Shown here one piece after another: positions 1 through 9,562 of a stretch of DNA of 64,000 nucleotides. The notes beneath the pieces were generated by a model. The model was not told the origin of the DNA. It worked only from the letters and a program-made list of their open reading frames with translations, and searched no databases. This stretch comes from Moesziomyces globuligerus (lineage: Eukaryota; Basidiomycota; Ustilaginomycetes; Ustilaginales; Ustilaginaceae), in contig JARVLF010000013.1 of NCBI GenBank assembly GCA_030849465.1, positions 1-64,000 on the forward strand. The letters are read 5' to 3'. The position numbers were made by a program, and so were the translations under genes. Numbering within the stretch: the stretch's first letter is position 1; every line of letters begins with the position of its first letter.

Positions 1-190
1 CTAACCCTAACCCTAACCCTAACCCTAACCCTAACCCTAACCCTAACCCTAACCCTAACCCTAACCCTAACCCTAACCCTAACCCTAACCCTAACCCTAA
101 CCCTAACCCTAACCCTAACCCTAACCCTAACCCTAACCCTAACCCTAACCCTAACCCTAACCCTAACCCTAACCCTAACCCTAACCCTAA
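1..190. repeat. Telomere repeat tract, (CCCTAA)n
   Basis: About 31 uninterrupted copies of the hexamer CTAACC run from the first base and break at about position 189, where the sequence becomes CTAAACCCAGC. Read on the minus strand this is TTAGGG, the repeat used by most filamentous and basidiomycete fungi. The C-rich strand reads 5' to 3' into the chromosome, as expected for a left chromosome end. Assembly may have cut the true length. Confidence 0.98.
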
Positions 191-370
191 ACCCAGCAGC
201 CTCCTGACTGACGTGTGCACCGCTGTGCGCCTTGCGCAAATGATTGGTGATGTTTGTTGCCGCATAGGAGAGACCGCAAACAGGGCAGGTTGTCCGTGAC
301 ATATTGGCTGGCGGAGGGGAGTGGGTGATGTGATGGGCATTGACGGGTGCACATCTCTGCTACTTGCCCT

Positions 371-606
371 TGACAGTCTCCCTTTTGTAGCTGACCGTCT
401 CTCTGACTGTAGCTGACCGTCTCTCTGACTGTAGCAGACTGTCTCTCTGACTGTAGTGGACCGTCTCCATTTTTGAAGCAGACTGTCTTTATTTCTGAAG
501 TGGACCGTCTTGATTTTTGAAGCAGACCGTCTTGATTTTTGAAGCGGACTGTCTTCCTGTGAAATTCAACGCGTCAGATTTTTGAATTGGACCGTCTTCC
601 ATGAGG
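371..606. repeat. Degenerate 22-bp tandem repeat array
   Basis: About ten units begin at 371, 392, 414, 436, 458, 480, 502, 524, 546 and 589. Spacing is 22 bp except for a 21-bp first unit and a 43-bp double or expanded unit at 546-588. Every unit keeps a GAC(C/T)GTCT-like core. The telomere-side units continue as CTCTGACTGTAG and the inner ones as TGATTTTTGAAG, so two sub-families are joined in one array. Confidence 0.85.
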
Positions 607-673
607 GCAGACCAGGGACCGCTGGATGCCGAGCGCGTCCAAAAGTTGGAAACCCACCGTCAAAAGGATCTGG

Positions 674-687
674 AACCCTAACCCTAA
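674..687. repeat. Interstitial telomere-like stub
   Basis: The sequence AACCCTAACCCTAA, just over two telomere hexamers, lies about 485 bp inside the terminal tract. A single GAACCCTAAT occurs at 840-849. They are in the same orientation as the telomere. Such stubs can mark an older chromosome end or a healed break. Confidence 0.7.
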
Positions 688-1441
688 GCCACCCGGCCAA
701 ATTTCTTCAGCTCATATCTCCGCAACCTACTGATAAACTTGAGTAGGGTTCACCAAGTAATATGCTCAATGGGACCTAAAGAACCTATAAACATCATAAA
801 AAGAGGTGGTCAAATCCCAACCCTACTTGGGACCCCCTTGGAACCCTAATGTCTGATTCAAAGGAGCCGCATCTTGTGCAATTTCTAAATACACGGGGGC
901 ACGAGGCCAGCCACAGGTGGAGGCGCGGCGCTCACAGAGGATCCCTTTGGCTTCTTTGAATTGCTCCCTGCCGCTGGCCTGTCTTGCTCGCATGCATGAT
1001 CACAACTTGTTCTGAATGAACCGTAGCATCACACCTTCTTGCTATCCAAGTCTCACTTTGTTTGGACCTCAGAATGGCCGTCTTCACCATCACGACAAGT
1101 ACTATCATCATACTCAAATTCAGTTTAAAAATTGCGGCGGAACTGCATATGCGTCGCAACTACTGTAATAACGTTACTCGGTTCCCATTCCCCCTCACTC
1201 CATAGACGCTCGATCCTCAGTCTTTCGCCAAGGACAGTGGTAGTCGAGACCGTACACGCGACAAAGAAAGTACGCTGTTGGAAGCGAGTGGAAGTCTATC
1301 GGTGTGGTTGCTATGGAGCCATCCGGAGAGAGAGCATCAGCCGCGCAATCGTGGCGTTAAGCTTGAATGCTTCGGGCCTTCGGGCTGTTGCCAGGGTGAC
1401 GCAGTGATCCAAGGACTCTGCGTTTGGAATGAGGGAGTCAC

Positions 1442-2935
1442 CTAGTTACGCTTCTTGAGCACCGGACGAAGGGTGTGCAAAGCGTTGAGACGTTCTGCGA
1501 GGGTGGGGTGGGAGTAATGGTAGGCGGAGAAGAGCGGGTCGTGATGCATGGTGGAGAGATTGTGGACGTGGAGCTTGATGAGGGCCTTGCCGAGCAGATC
1601 GACGTATTCTTCCTTCTGACTCGGGTCAACCTTGGCGGCTGCGTTGCTGTCGTCAGCGTTGAATTCGGCGGCTGCAGCGAGCTCGGAGGGTGTGGGTCCA
1701 GGCCGGGCAAGGTTAGCGGCGAAACGGTCTGCAGCATACTCCATTCTGCGAATCGCCGAATTGAGAAGGAACTTGATGAGCGCGTCGGTGGGATTGAGGA
1801 CGAGCTGGAAGAGCTCCAGGCCGATGATGATTGGCAGGTAGTTGAGCAGCTGGGAGGTGGACGTGCCTGCGGCTTTCTCGAAGAGGGAAGGGCCTACCTG
1901 GAAGCCAAAGGAGCGATACAGCGACACATTGTTGATGAAGAGCGTGAAGATGCTCATGATAAACCAAATTTGGACCTGCGAAAGCACGAGGAGCTTTGTG
2001 GGGTCGTTGTTGGCGTAATGGCCCAGCTCATGGGCGAGAACGGCTTCGATCTCGTCGGAAGAGGACTTCTCGATGAGGGTGTCGAAGATGACGATGTGCT
2101 TGTTACCGCCAGGGATGACGCCGAAGAAGTATGCGTTGGAGTGAGAGGACCGCTTGCTCCCGTCGATGACGTAGATGTGCTTGAGCGGGAACTTGAGCGA
2201 GGAGGCCAGGGCGACAACCCGGTCGCGTAGGGCGCCCTGCGGGAGGGGGGTGAGCTTGTTGAAGAGAGGCTGGATAATGGTTGGGTAAAGGACCATGGCG
2301 ATGATCTGAAAGCTGAAAAGGAAGACGGCGACATAGGAAACAAAGGAGGAGCCGGCCCATCGGATGATCCAGAGGAGGGCAGAGATGAGGGGCACGCCGA
2401 TGACGAAGCCGAGCGACCATTCTTTGAGGGTGTCGGTGATGAAGGTGCGGACGGTCATCTTATTGAAGCCGTGCCTTTCCTCGATGACGAAGTTGCGGTA
2501 GAGGGTGAGGGGCATGGCAGGAACCTCTCTGATGACAAACATAATGACCATCCAAACGATGGAGCGCGGGATCTCTGCGTCGCTCTGACCCAATTTGATG
2601 AGGATGGATCCTGCGAGGGTCCAGCTCCAGGCGTAGATGTCGAAGTATACGAGAGCGACGCTGAGAAGTTGGGAGACAGCGGAAGAGAAGAAGCCGAAGC
2701 GAGCCTTGTCTCTGCCGTAGACCTGTGACTTCTTGAAGGTGGCCAAGTCGACATGGCTCGCCAAGGTTGCTGGCGGGGTCTCGAGGCGATAAAGGCGATA
2801 CTGGCGAAGGGAGAGGAAAGTCTCGAAGGCGTAGACGAGCCAGAGTAGGGCGAGAACGAGCTTCTTCCACTCGATAGTTGGATCGTCGAGCGCCGACTGG
2901 AGGATCGCGATGTGGTGCTGGACTGAAGACAGCAT
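1442..2935 (-). CDS. STE24: CAAX prenyl protease 1 (Ste24-type zinc metalloprotease)
   Basis: This M48 metalloprotease of the ER and inner nuclear membrane removes the AAX tripeptide from farnesylated proteins such as the fungal a-factor pheromone. The 497-residue product carries the zinc motif HELGH at about residues 302-306 and a third-ligand region MEYAADRFA near residue 399. The conserved GSKRSSHSNAYFFG stretch and several hydrophobic membrane segments are also visible. Its length fits the family (about 450-475). The frame stays open to 3121, but only from a TTG; the first ATG is at 2935, just before the expected N-terminus. No intron is needed. It is the first gene inside the telomere, with its 3' end about 1.25 kb from the repeat tract, and it points toward the telomere. 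Confidence 0.95.
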   Translation of the reverse strand: MLSSVQHHIAILQSALDDPTIEWKKLVLALLWLVYAFETFLSLRQYRLYRLETPPATLASHVDLATFKKSQVYGRDKARFGFFSSAVSQLLSVALVYFDIYAWSWTLAGSILIKLGQSDAEIPRSIVWMVIMFVIREVPAMPLTLYRNFVIEERHGFNKMTVRTFITDTLKEWSLGFVIGVPLISALLWIIRWAGSSFVSYVAVFLFSFQIIAMVLYPTIIQPLFNKLTPLPQGALRDRVVALASSLKFPLKHIYVIDGSKRSSHSNAYFFGVIPGGNKHIVIFDTLIEKSSSDEIEAVLAHELGHYANNDPTKLLVLSQVQIWFIMSIFTLFINNVSLYRSFGFQVGPSLFEKAAGTSTSQLLNYLPIIIGLELFQLVLNPTDALIKFLLNSAIRRMEYAADRFAANLARPGPTPSELAAAAEFNADDSNAAAKVDPSQKEEYVDLLGKALIKLHVHNLSTMHHDPLFSAYHYSHPTLAERLNALHTLRPVLKKRN

Positions 2936-3657
2936 GATGTTTGCTGCGCCTTGGTGAAGAAGCAGCACGGGGACGAGTCGAAGGTGGTGATCAGACGGGA
3001 TCCAGCAGACAGTGGTGGTCAGACGGGATCCAGCAGACGCAATTGGCGGCGATTCAGACGGTAGAGCGAACAAAGGGGAGGCAGGTTGTGATTGCGTTGG
3101 GTTGCGTGAGGAGGCCTGCAATCCTGCATCGGGAAGAAGAACGCGTGCTACCGTAGACGCTCAGCAGCTTTGGAGCATGCGTCATGTCTCAGCTCGTCGA
3201 CGAGCGGTATGCATTTTTGACAGCCTGTCAGATCGGACTTGAATTCGGAGGTGTTCGCCGCACAGCGTCTGCCCGTAACGCGCTCGAGATGACCCCGCCA
3301 AATCGGCTGCGCGATTCATCCATGCACTCGAGCCGGATACCGTCAAACCACAGCACAGAGACTCGTGTTCACACTTCACCGAAAGCGGTTTTCATTCCAA
3401 GCAGATATGGCAGCCAAGCGGACTGGGATCGTTATCTGTCCCAAGCTTTGAGCGAAACCGTACATCTTCCCAGTCCCGAGGCGCTCTTGAGCCTGCGGCG
3501 GCGGACTGTTTGACCATCGAGGTCACTGACTGGACCGGATCGTGTCGCAGCGAAACAGCTCTTTGCGAAGTTAAGTGGCAGCTTGGCTATTGCATAATTT
3601 AGGTGCTGAGAAGGTGCTTGTCAGCGAGGTAGGGCAGACAAGTCTAGCAAGAGGGTA
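2936..3657. other. Intergenic: STE24 promoter side and 3' flank of the next gene
   Basis: No gene is supported here. A near-perfect 27-bp direct repeat, two copies 28 bp apart with one mismatch, lies at 2984-3010 and 3012-3038. Each copy contains CAGACGGGATCCAGCAGAC. It sits 50-100 bp upstream of the STE24 start codon and could lie in its 5' leader or promoter. Confidence 0.5.
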
Positions 3658-6600
3658 TCAATCCGCGGCCGTGGGGTAGCCGCTGCTTGTTTGGTTGCTC
3701 GACGATGCAACACCCGCAGAGCTTGGACCTGCCGACGAAGGACTCGCCATGACCCCTCGGCTCGGCAGTCCGGTTGGCAGCGGAGCGGGCGAGCCAGCTG
3801 TGGCGGTGCCCAGCGCCGACGATGGCCCTTTCGTAGCAGGCGCGTGGACATGCGGAGAACCGGTGGACGCTGTCCTGTGATGCGTAGCGGGAGATCGTCC
3901 ATCGGGGTCGTCTTTGACCATGAGTGGCTTGGCATGCTGCTGAATCGTCAAGGACGAAAGCTCGTTCCGGCGCAATTGTTGCGGACCAGACGAACCATCC
4001 AGGTTGCTGGACCGGACCCAGACGGGCAGCGAATGGTTCGAAATGAGTTTGCGCAAAACGCCCGAGGCCTCCCGACCGAGCTCCCAGCGCGAGGCCCGCA
4101 CCTCGCGTTCCACCATCTCCAAGACTGCGCGCGTATAGCACTTGCAGTCAACGAAGGCGATATCGTCCGCCGTCTTGGTCGACATGCGCTCCAGGAAGTC
4201 GACACCCTCGGGTTTCTGCGCTCCTGCACTCGCAGATGCCGATGTAGCATCGCCGCTGGCCAGATCACCCGCGATGGGAGTGCGCTCCGCCGAGACCTGA
4301 CCGTGAAGGGCACCCGGGGATTGCCCGAGCGTTGCACCCAGCGTCGAGCTTCCGTTCCGTTGTGCAGAGCCCGGCCGGGCGCTGTGAGCGGCACTGCTAG
4401 GCCCCGCACGTCCAGCGCTGGCGAGTGCATCACCAGGAGGCCCACTGCGCGGGATGGTCAGCGCGTGCCCATATGCCCATACGACGAGGGCGCAGAGATA
4501 TTGACACCACCGATGGTGCAGAACTTCGTCCAAACCGGACTCGTGATCCAACCCCTTCCGTCCTGCCGGTCCACCGATAGGAATGGCACTACTCTCCTGG
4601 TCACGCAAGCCAGGGTAAGGGGCTGTGCCTTCGCCGCGGCTGTCCTCGGTAGAAGAGGGAGCACCACCGTTGCGGAATGTTTGGATGGTACCGTACGACT
4701 CGGTGCCAGTGCCTAGAAAGGAGGTGCGTAGGAAATTGACGGCGTACCACACAGCCGTGCGTCCATCCGAGGTGCGTGCCCACTCCTTGACCGAGCGTCG
4801 GGATGCATTGAAGGTGGCACGGTCGATAAAGCGGCCGAGCACGGAGGGAAGACCTGCATAGATCTGGATATCGATGATGTCAGCGAAGAGGGCGATCTGG
4901 GCGGCCGTCACAAGACTTGGCGTGGCTCGATGAATAAGCCGGGCGCTGGTGTCCTCGTCTGCCTTGATGTACGCGATATCCATACGAGCCTGAAGCGACG
5001 AGTAGGCGGCTGAGAGACGATCTTTCCAGTTTCCGATGCCTCCATCGTTTGTCTTGCTGCCGCCGGGCGAGGTCTCGGCGCCCAAGAGGACGTTTTGCTT
5101 CCACTGCAGGTCGTATGCGATGCTCATGAGGCCGTGCAGGAGCACGAAGCGAGGAAATGCGTCGAGCTCCTGCGGCGTCTTTGCTGGGCTGAGGCACGCC
5201 TTGAGGGCAGGGATGAATGGACCTGGCGGTTTGTAGCCGGTTCGCTTGCGATGCCTGTACCACGCCTCGGGTGTCGTCTTGCTCCACTCCTCGTCGCTGC
5301 AGGGCAGATGGAGTTGGATCTGGAAGGCGGAAAGGGAGGGGATGTGTCGGAAGATGGTAGCATGCTGTGCATCGAGCATGAACTCGAAAAGGGCAATGCG
5401 CTTCTTCTCTTCCTCCCTCGCCCAACTTCGCCAGGACTCCTCGGAGTCGTCGAAAAGCGTTTGACCCTGTGAGCTGGCATTGAAGACGGCGTTGCGCCGG
5501 GCCAGGGTGATGATGAAGTTGTGGAAGAGATGAGCCATCTCGTGCTGCGGACGCGTGCTCATCATCTTGCCGAAGCTCTCTGTGAGCACCAGGGCCTGCA
5601 GCATGGGAAGCGTTGCGCGAGCGGGGCGGAAGTCCTCGAGACTGACCACAGCGCCCCAAATCTTTTGGGCGATTCGAACTGCGAGTTCGTGAGCGGGCAG
5701 GCCAGCAAAGTGAGCGCCGATCACGACGATGGCGCTTAGGAGCATGGGGTCAGTGGTGCTGGCTGCGAAGGTGGGCTCGTGAATAAGCGGGTAGAGGCGA
5801 TTGAACTTGACGAAGAAGAGATAGATATAACATCTGAGCGCCGATGGTGTGAAGAGGGGCGAGTTGGGCAGCTCGCTGACCGACTGCAGAAAGATGAGTA
5901 GTCGGTGGTGAGCCACCGGGTCGAGATGGAAAGTGACTCGGCTCGGGATGTCTGCCTGAAGACTGGCAAAGTAGGCGAGGTCTTCGAGCGCATTCGGTGT
6001 CTCGACCTCGCTGCCGGACATGAGAACGCCGTCGGAGCTCATCCCGCGGCCGAAGCTGGAGGCGTCGCCGGCGCCGGCGACGGAAGCGGCGCCATTCTGA
6101 GAGCCGTGCATGTTTCCAAGGAAGCCGCCGAGGCCATCAGAGCTGCTGGGAGAGAAGGCGGAAGCCTGCGAGTGAGGCCCGCGGGCGTTGCTGCCGCTGG
6201 TGGGAGGACGGCCGATGCTGCCACCCCAATTTGAGCCGCCGAAAGGATCCACACCATCAAAGAGCCAGCCATAGTCGGCGGTGTGGTCCACGTTGGGCGG
6301 TGCAAAGGGAAAGATGTCCTGGTTGGGAAGCGGCAGAGACGAGGGGGGCCGAGCAGAGGAAGGAACAGCCGAGGTGGTGTCGAGATCGGCCATCGGCAAA
6401 GGCAGATCTCGACTGGCTTCGGTGTTCGCATCCCCCCAAGCGGTTAGATAGGAGGCCGAGGGAGGCGGTGCATAGCTGCCATTGGAGGGATCGGTAGAAA
6501 GCGCGTCTGCGGGCGTGGGCATCCATCGGAAAGGGGCGTGTGCCTGGGTGGCAGCGACGGGCTCAGTACCGACGATAGGATCGGCGCGCAGGCTATTTTG

Positions 6601-7467
6601 GGTGTGCTCGGCGGACCAAACAGAGTCGTCCGGATACGAGGTCGAGTTGTAGGGGGCCGGATGTGCGAGAGACGAGGTGTTCTGGGCGTAGTTGCTCGCC
6701 GGTGGCCTCGCTACGTCCGAGGGGGCGATAGATACGGGGCGATAGCTAGAACCAGCCGTGGCGTAGGCAGCGGATGGACGTTGAGTCGGGGGAGACATGG
6801 GGGCATTTGAGGACCATGACGACGGCGGCTGATGAGACGGCGCTGTGTTTGCTGGCGGCAGTGCTGAGGGAGAGGTCAAAGGGGCAGAGGCGAAGGAAGG
6901 CCAGGCGGACGAAGCAACGGGATCGACGAGGTTGGACGGCTGGGATGGCAGAGGCCGCGTAGGGTCGTCACGGTAGCGAGACTGAATGGACTGCCTCGAG
7001 CCGGATTGAGCGGCGGAGTCATCTGTGGCTAAGTGATGAAAGTGATCTGCGTCTTCGTCTTTGTCCGAGCCGATGTCGTGGTCGGCTCCGCCGCCGCGGT
7101 GGAAGTCGGTGGAGCGAGCCAGATCGGATGCGGAGTTGGATTTGCGACGTTTTTGGGAAGCATCACCAGACTTGGAGGGCGAGAGGGATGAGCCGGAGGC
7201 ATCTTCGGCATCGTCATCGTCGCCGTCCTTGTGACGGTTGGACCATCTGCCAAGCGTCTTGCCACGGAGAGCGTGGCGCTCGAGATGACGGACGAGAAGG
7301 TCCTGTCTGACGAATGTGCGATCGCACTGGTTACAACAGAGAACACGGGCCTGGTCGTGGTTGAGCTTGTGGCGCAGAAGATGGTCGGGACGCGAGTAGC
7401 TTTTGGAGCAGCCAGGTTGGTCGCATGTATACCTCAACTCGGAGGAGGATGAGTCCTTCCGCACCAT
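3658..7467 (-). CDS. C2H2 zinc-finger transcription factor with fungal regulatory domain
   Basis: The 1269-residue product has two C2H2 fingers at the extreme N-terminus: C15-C20-H33-H37 and C45-C48-H61-H65. A long Ser/Pro/Ala-rich low-complexity region follows to about residue 540. Then comes a fungal-specific transcription factor domain (Fungal_trans type), recognisable around YLFFVKFNRLYPLIHEPTF and the following helices to about residue 900. The C-terminal tail is again low complexity. The role is inferred to be a nuclear DNA-binding regulator; its targets are unknown. The frame runs open to 7722, but the codon there is GTG. The first ATG is 7467, with A at -3 and G at +4, and it places the fingers as in the second C2H2 gene at 18.3 kb. 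No intron was needed. Confidence 0.9.
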   Translation of the reverse strand: MVRKDSSSSELRYTCDQPGCSKSYSRPDHLLRHKLNHDQARVLCCNQCDRTFVRQDLLVRHLERHALRGKTLGRWSNRHKDGDDDDAEDASGSSLSPSKSGDASQKRRKSNSASDLARSTDFHRGGGADHDIGSDKDEDADHFHHLATDDSAAQSGSRQSIQSRYRDDPTRPLPSQPSNLVDPVASSAWPSFASAPLTSPSALPPANTAPSHQPPSSWSSNAPMSPPTQRPSAAYATAGSSYRPVSIAPSDVARPPASNYAQNTSSLAHPAPYNSTSYPDDSVWSAEHTQNSLRADPIVGTEPVAATQAHAPFRWMPTPADALSTDPSNGSYAPPPSASYLTAWGDANTEASRDLPLPMADLDTTSAVPSSARPPSSLPLPNQDIFPFAPPNVDHTADYGWLFDGVDPFGGSNWGGSIGRPPTSGSNARGPHSQASAFSPSSSDGLGGFLGNMHGSQNGAASVAGAGDASSFGRGMSSDGVLMSGSEVETPNALEDLAYFASLQADIPSRVTFHLDPVAHHRLLIFLQSVSELPNSPLFTPSALRCYIYLFFVKFNRLYPLIHEPTFAASTTDPMLLSAIVVIGAHFAGLPAHELAVRIAQKIWGAVVSLEDFRPARATLPMLQALVLTESFGKMMSTRPQHEMAHLFHNFIITLARRNAVFNASSQGQTLFDDSEESWRSWAREEEKKRIALFEFMLDAQHATIFRHIPSLSAFQIQLHLPCSDEEWSKTTPEAWYRHRKRTGYKPPGPFIPALKACLSPAKTPQELDAFPRFVLLHGLMSIAYDLQWKQNVLLGAETSPGGSKTNDGGIGNWKDRLSAAYSSLQARMDIAYIKADEDTSARLIHRATPSLVTAAQIALFADIIDIQIYAGLPSVLGRFIDRATFNASRRSVKEWARTSDGRTAVWYAVNFLRTSFLGTGTESYGTIQTFRNGGAPSSTEDSRGEGTAPYPGLRDQESSAIPIGGPAGRKGLDHESGLDEVLHHRWCQYLCALVVWAYGHALTIPRSGPPGDALASAGRAGPSSAAHSARPGSAQRNGSSTLGATLGQSPGALHGQVSAERTPIAGDLASGDATSASASAGAQKPEGVDFLERMSTKTADDIAFVDCKCYTRAVLEMVEREVRASRWELGREASGVLRKLISNHSLPVWVRSSNLDGSSGPQQLRRNELSSLTIQQHAKPLMVKDDPDGRSPATHHRTASTGSPHVHAPATKGPSSALGTATAGSPAPLPTGLPSRGVMASPSSAGPSSAGVASSSNQTSSGYPTAAD

Positions 7468-8217
7468 GCTGAACAGAGTGGCACGCCTTCGATCTGGTGA
7501 AAAGAGGGGCAGGAGCTGAATGCACGTGGTGTTCGTCGAGGAATCCGCCGCCGTGCCAAGTGCTGCAAGTGGCAGGTGCGGACGAAGGTGGGAATGCGAA
7601 GGCCGATGTCGATGCGGGCGCGGGCAGGAGGGTGAGGCCGGATGCGGATGCGGAGGCGAATGCGGATGATGTTGGTGAGATGAGATTGGCCCAGAAGGAG
7701 ACAGCGTTCGCAGTCGAATCACACAGCAGCGGCCATGCAGGCTAGGCGGTGCAGACGGCCTTGGGACTGGGCGAGTTGATGTAAGTTGAGCGTGGCGAGC
7801 TTCGTTTGCGGGGGGAGCTCGGTCGAAGGCGAGCGCTGGGGAGCAGAGTATATTAGACTCCGGCTGGGCTTGGTAGGTCGATGGACTCGCGGTGGGTCCG
7901 AGGATCGGGAATGGATCTGAGAGGTGCGAGTCGGATGGGCCGAACCTAAACGTGCTGGGTCGAAGTGAAAGGGCAGCCCCAGAACAGCGTCCGGCAGTCG
8001 AACACGAGAGGAGGGGAGATGCAATGCGAGCAGCGTTCGGCGCGCCCGACTGGCCGAGACGATGGAAGGATGGTGATAGAGAGAGGTGGAGGATGAGGCC
8101 AGGAAAAGCCGAACATCAGGATGACTAGACGAGCGCCCCTCGTCGACCCAGAACATCCGCCGACTCGACTCGGAGCGTACTGTAGCCGAGGAGTGCGACC
8201 TTCGACTGGGACTGTGG

Positions 8218-8250
8218 AGCCCAGCCTGGCTTGGCTGGAGAGGCTGGGCT
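8218..8250. repeat. Perfect 10-bp inverted repeat
   Basis: Arms 8218-8227 and 8241-8250 are exact reverse complements around a 13-base loop. The sequence is GC-rich and would form a stable hairpin. It lies in the divergent upstream region. A protein-binding role is possible but not shown. Confidence 0.6.
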
Positions 8251-8899
8251 GACTCGGGGCCCGTAACAGCGTGGGCCGCGCTTAATTGGTCTACCGCCTG
8301 GCTGAGCGGTGCCCACCTTGACCCGTCGCACCCTGAGCTGCATCGGGGTGGGGCAGCGAGCGCTTTGATTCGGCTCGGTTCAGAATTGACGCGGCTCAGA
8401 CGCGCTCATTCGCTCTTCCCTGCAAGGATCGGGTAAAATACTGTAGGCACGAGACACTCCGAAGCAGGCGCCCACCTGCAAGGCTGAGCCGCGACGACCA
8501 ACTGCCAGGGTCCAGACCAGCTGCCTCGCCTCCGCTGCTGCAGCAGCAGCCCTCAGCCGCATCACAGATTCGATCGGGAAGTTTGCCGCCAATGCGCCTC
8601 ACCACATACTGAACTCTGCAGCCAGAACCTCCGACGAGTGCTGCACTGTAGCCCCTACGCACCTTGGAGACAAGATCGGATCGGACCGGATGATTGGCTG
8701 TGTTGTCAAGTCGATATAGTGCTGAACACTTCCGATTTCGACGAGCAGAGCACGATGCATGAGGTTTCCTCATGCTCAGCATGCCAGTCTTCGGACATGG
8801 CCCTGGCGTCCCGGCACATCTGTCGGATAGCCTCTCCACACCCACGCTCGGGCCCTTCCGATGCACCCTCTCTCTCTTGGTTTCGATTTTTCGAATTGA

Positions 8900-8919
8900 T
8901 TTTTTTTTTTTTTTTTTTT
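8900..8919. repeat. Homopolymer run of 20 T
   Basis: Twenty consecutive T occur in an otherwise GC-rich intergenic region. Poly(dA:dT) tracts exclude nucleosomes in fungal promoters, and this one lies about 640 bp upstream of the PP2C start. Its exact length may be affected by sequencing error. Confidence 0.7.
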
Positions 8920-9562
8920 GGGCCAGGACTGGATTCCACATTGAGACAGGCGTCGTGCGCGTTCCGCATCCCAGATGCACGTTGCTCGCTTTTTTTGAAC
9001 GGTTCCAAAATGAGCAGATTGAGCCGCGCCTCGACTGCCTGTGGAGAGCTGCTGCCCCACGCATCTGTGGCACTCCGCCTCAACAGCGCAGTCACAGAGC
9101 TGCGCAACTGCCGTTGACAATTCGGCGGTACAGGCGGGCTTTGTGACCAACCTAGGCTGCCATCGTCTCGTCCTGCTTATCGCACCGTCGACGCTGCAAC
9201 TCACTGCGCCGCACCCATCTCGATTCACCGCATCAGCATCGTCACGGCCCGTCCGATTGCCTCGATCGTCTCGATCCGACAGTGCAGCTCCTACTGTCAA
9301 CGCCAGCCTGTCGCTCCTCGCCGGTATCCCTGACACCACCACACAGAGCGCTTCACGCCCTCGTATCTCACCACGTCGCTGCCCGCGAGCAGCCACGGCA
9401 CCGCTGCCAGCATCGACGACGCGTTCGAAAGGTGCTCTCTCGATCTGCATCACGGCAGCTACTAGTCCAAGCGCACAGCCCGATCTTCTCTCGTCGCTGG
9501 TGGACCACGCGTCGTTCGTTATCGAACAGAACACCTGACACCCGTCCGTGCCAGGCAACGCA

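Larger units (their letters stand above)
191..1441. other. Gene-free subtelomeric segment
   Basis: No supportable gene lies between the telomere and the end of STE24. The segment holds the 22-bp repeat array and the interstitial telomere stub listed separately. Two open frames of 75 and 91 codons (932-1159 minus, 1132-1407 plus) overlap each other and show no recognisable motif, so I treat them as chance. I see no RecQ-type telomere-linked helicase, which is known from some Ustilago maydis chromosome ends. Confidence 0.75.
7468..9562. promoter_or_regulatory. 2.1-kb divergent intergenic region, two regulators' shared upstream
   Basis: No gene is supported between the divergent starts of the zinc-finger gene and the PP2C gene. 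The first few hundred bases beside 7467 are pyrimidine-rich on the minus strand, which suggests a long leader. A perfect 10-bp inverted repeat (AGCCCAGCCT / AGGCTGGGCT, 13-nt loop) spans 8218-8250. A run of 20 T occupies 8900-8919. Open frames here overlap one another and show no family motif. Confidence 0.4.

Noticed and set aside
932..1407. Small open frames next to the telomere
   Set aside because: They overlap on opposite strands and show no motif; no RecQ-type helicase fragments were visible.
2936..3121. 62-residue N-terminal extension of STE24
   Set aside because: The first codon is TTG and the family N-terminus begins close to the ATG at 2935.
7468..7722. 85-residue N-terminal extension of the first zinc-finger protein
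   Set aside because: It starts at GTG, not ATG, and is a Pro/His-rich low-complexity stretch. The ATG at 7467 has a good context and places the fingers as in the paralogue.
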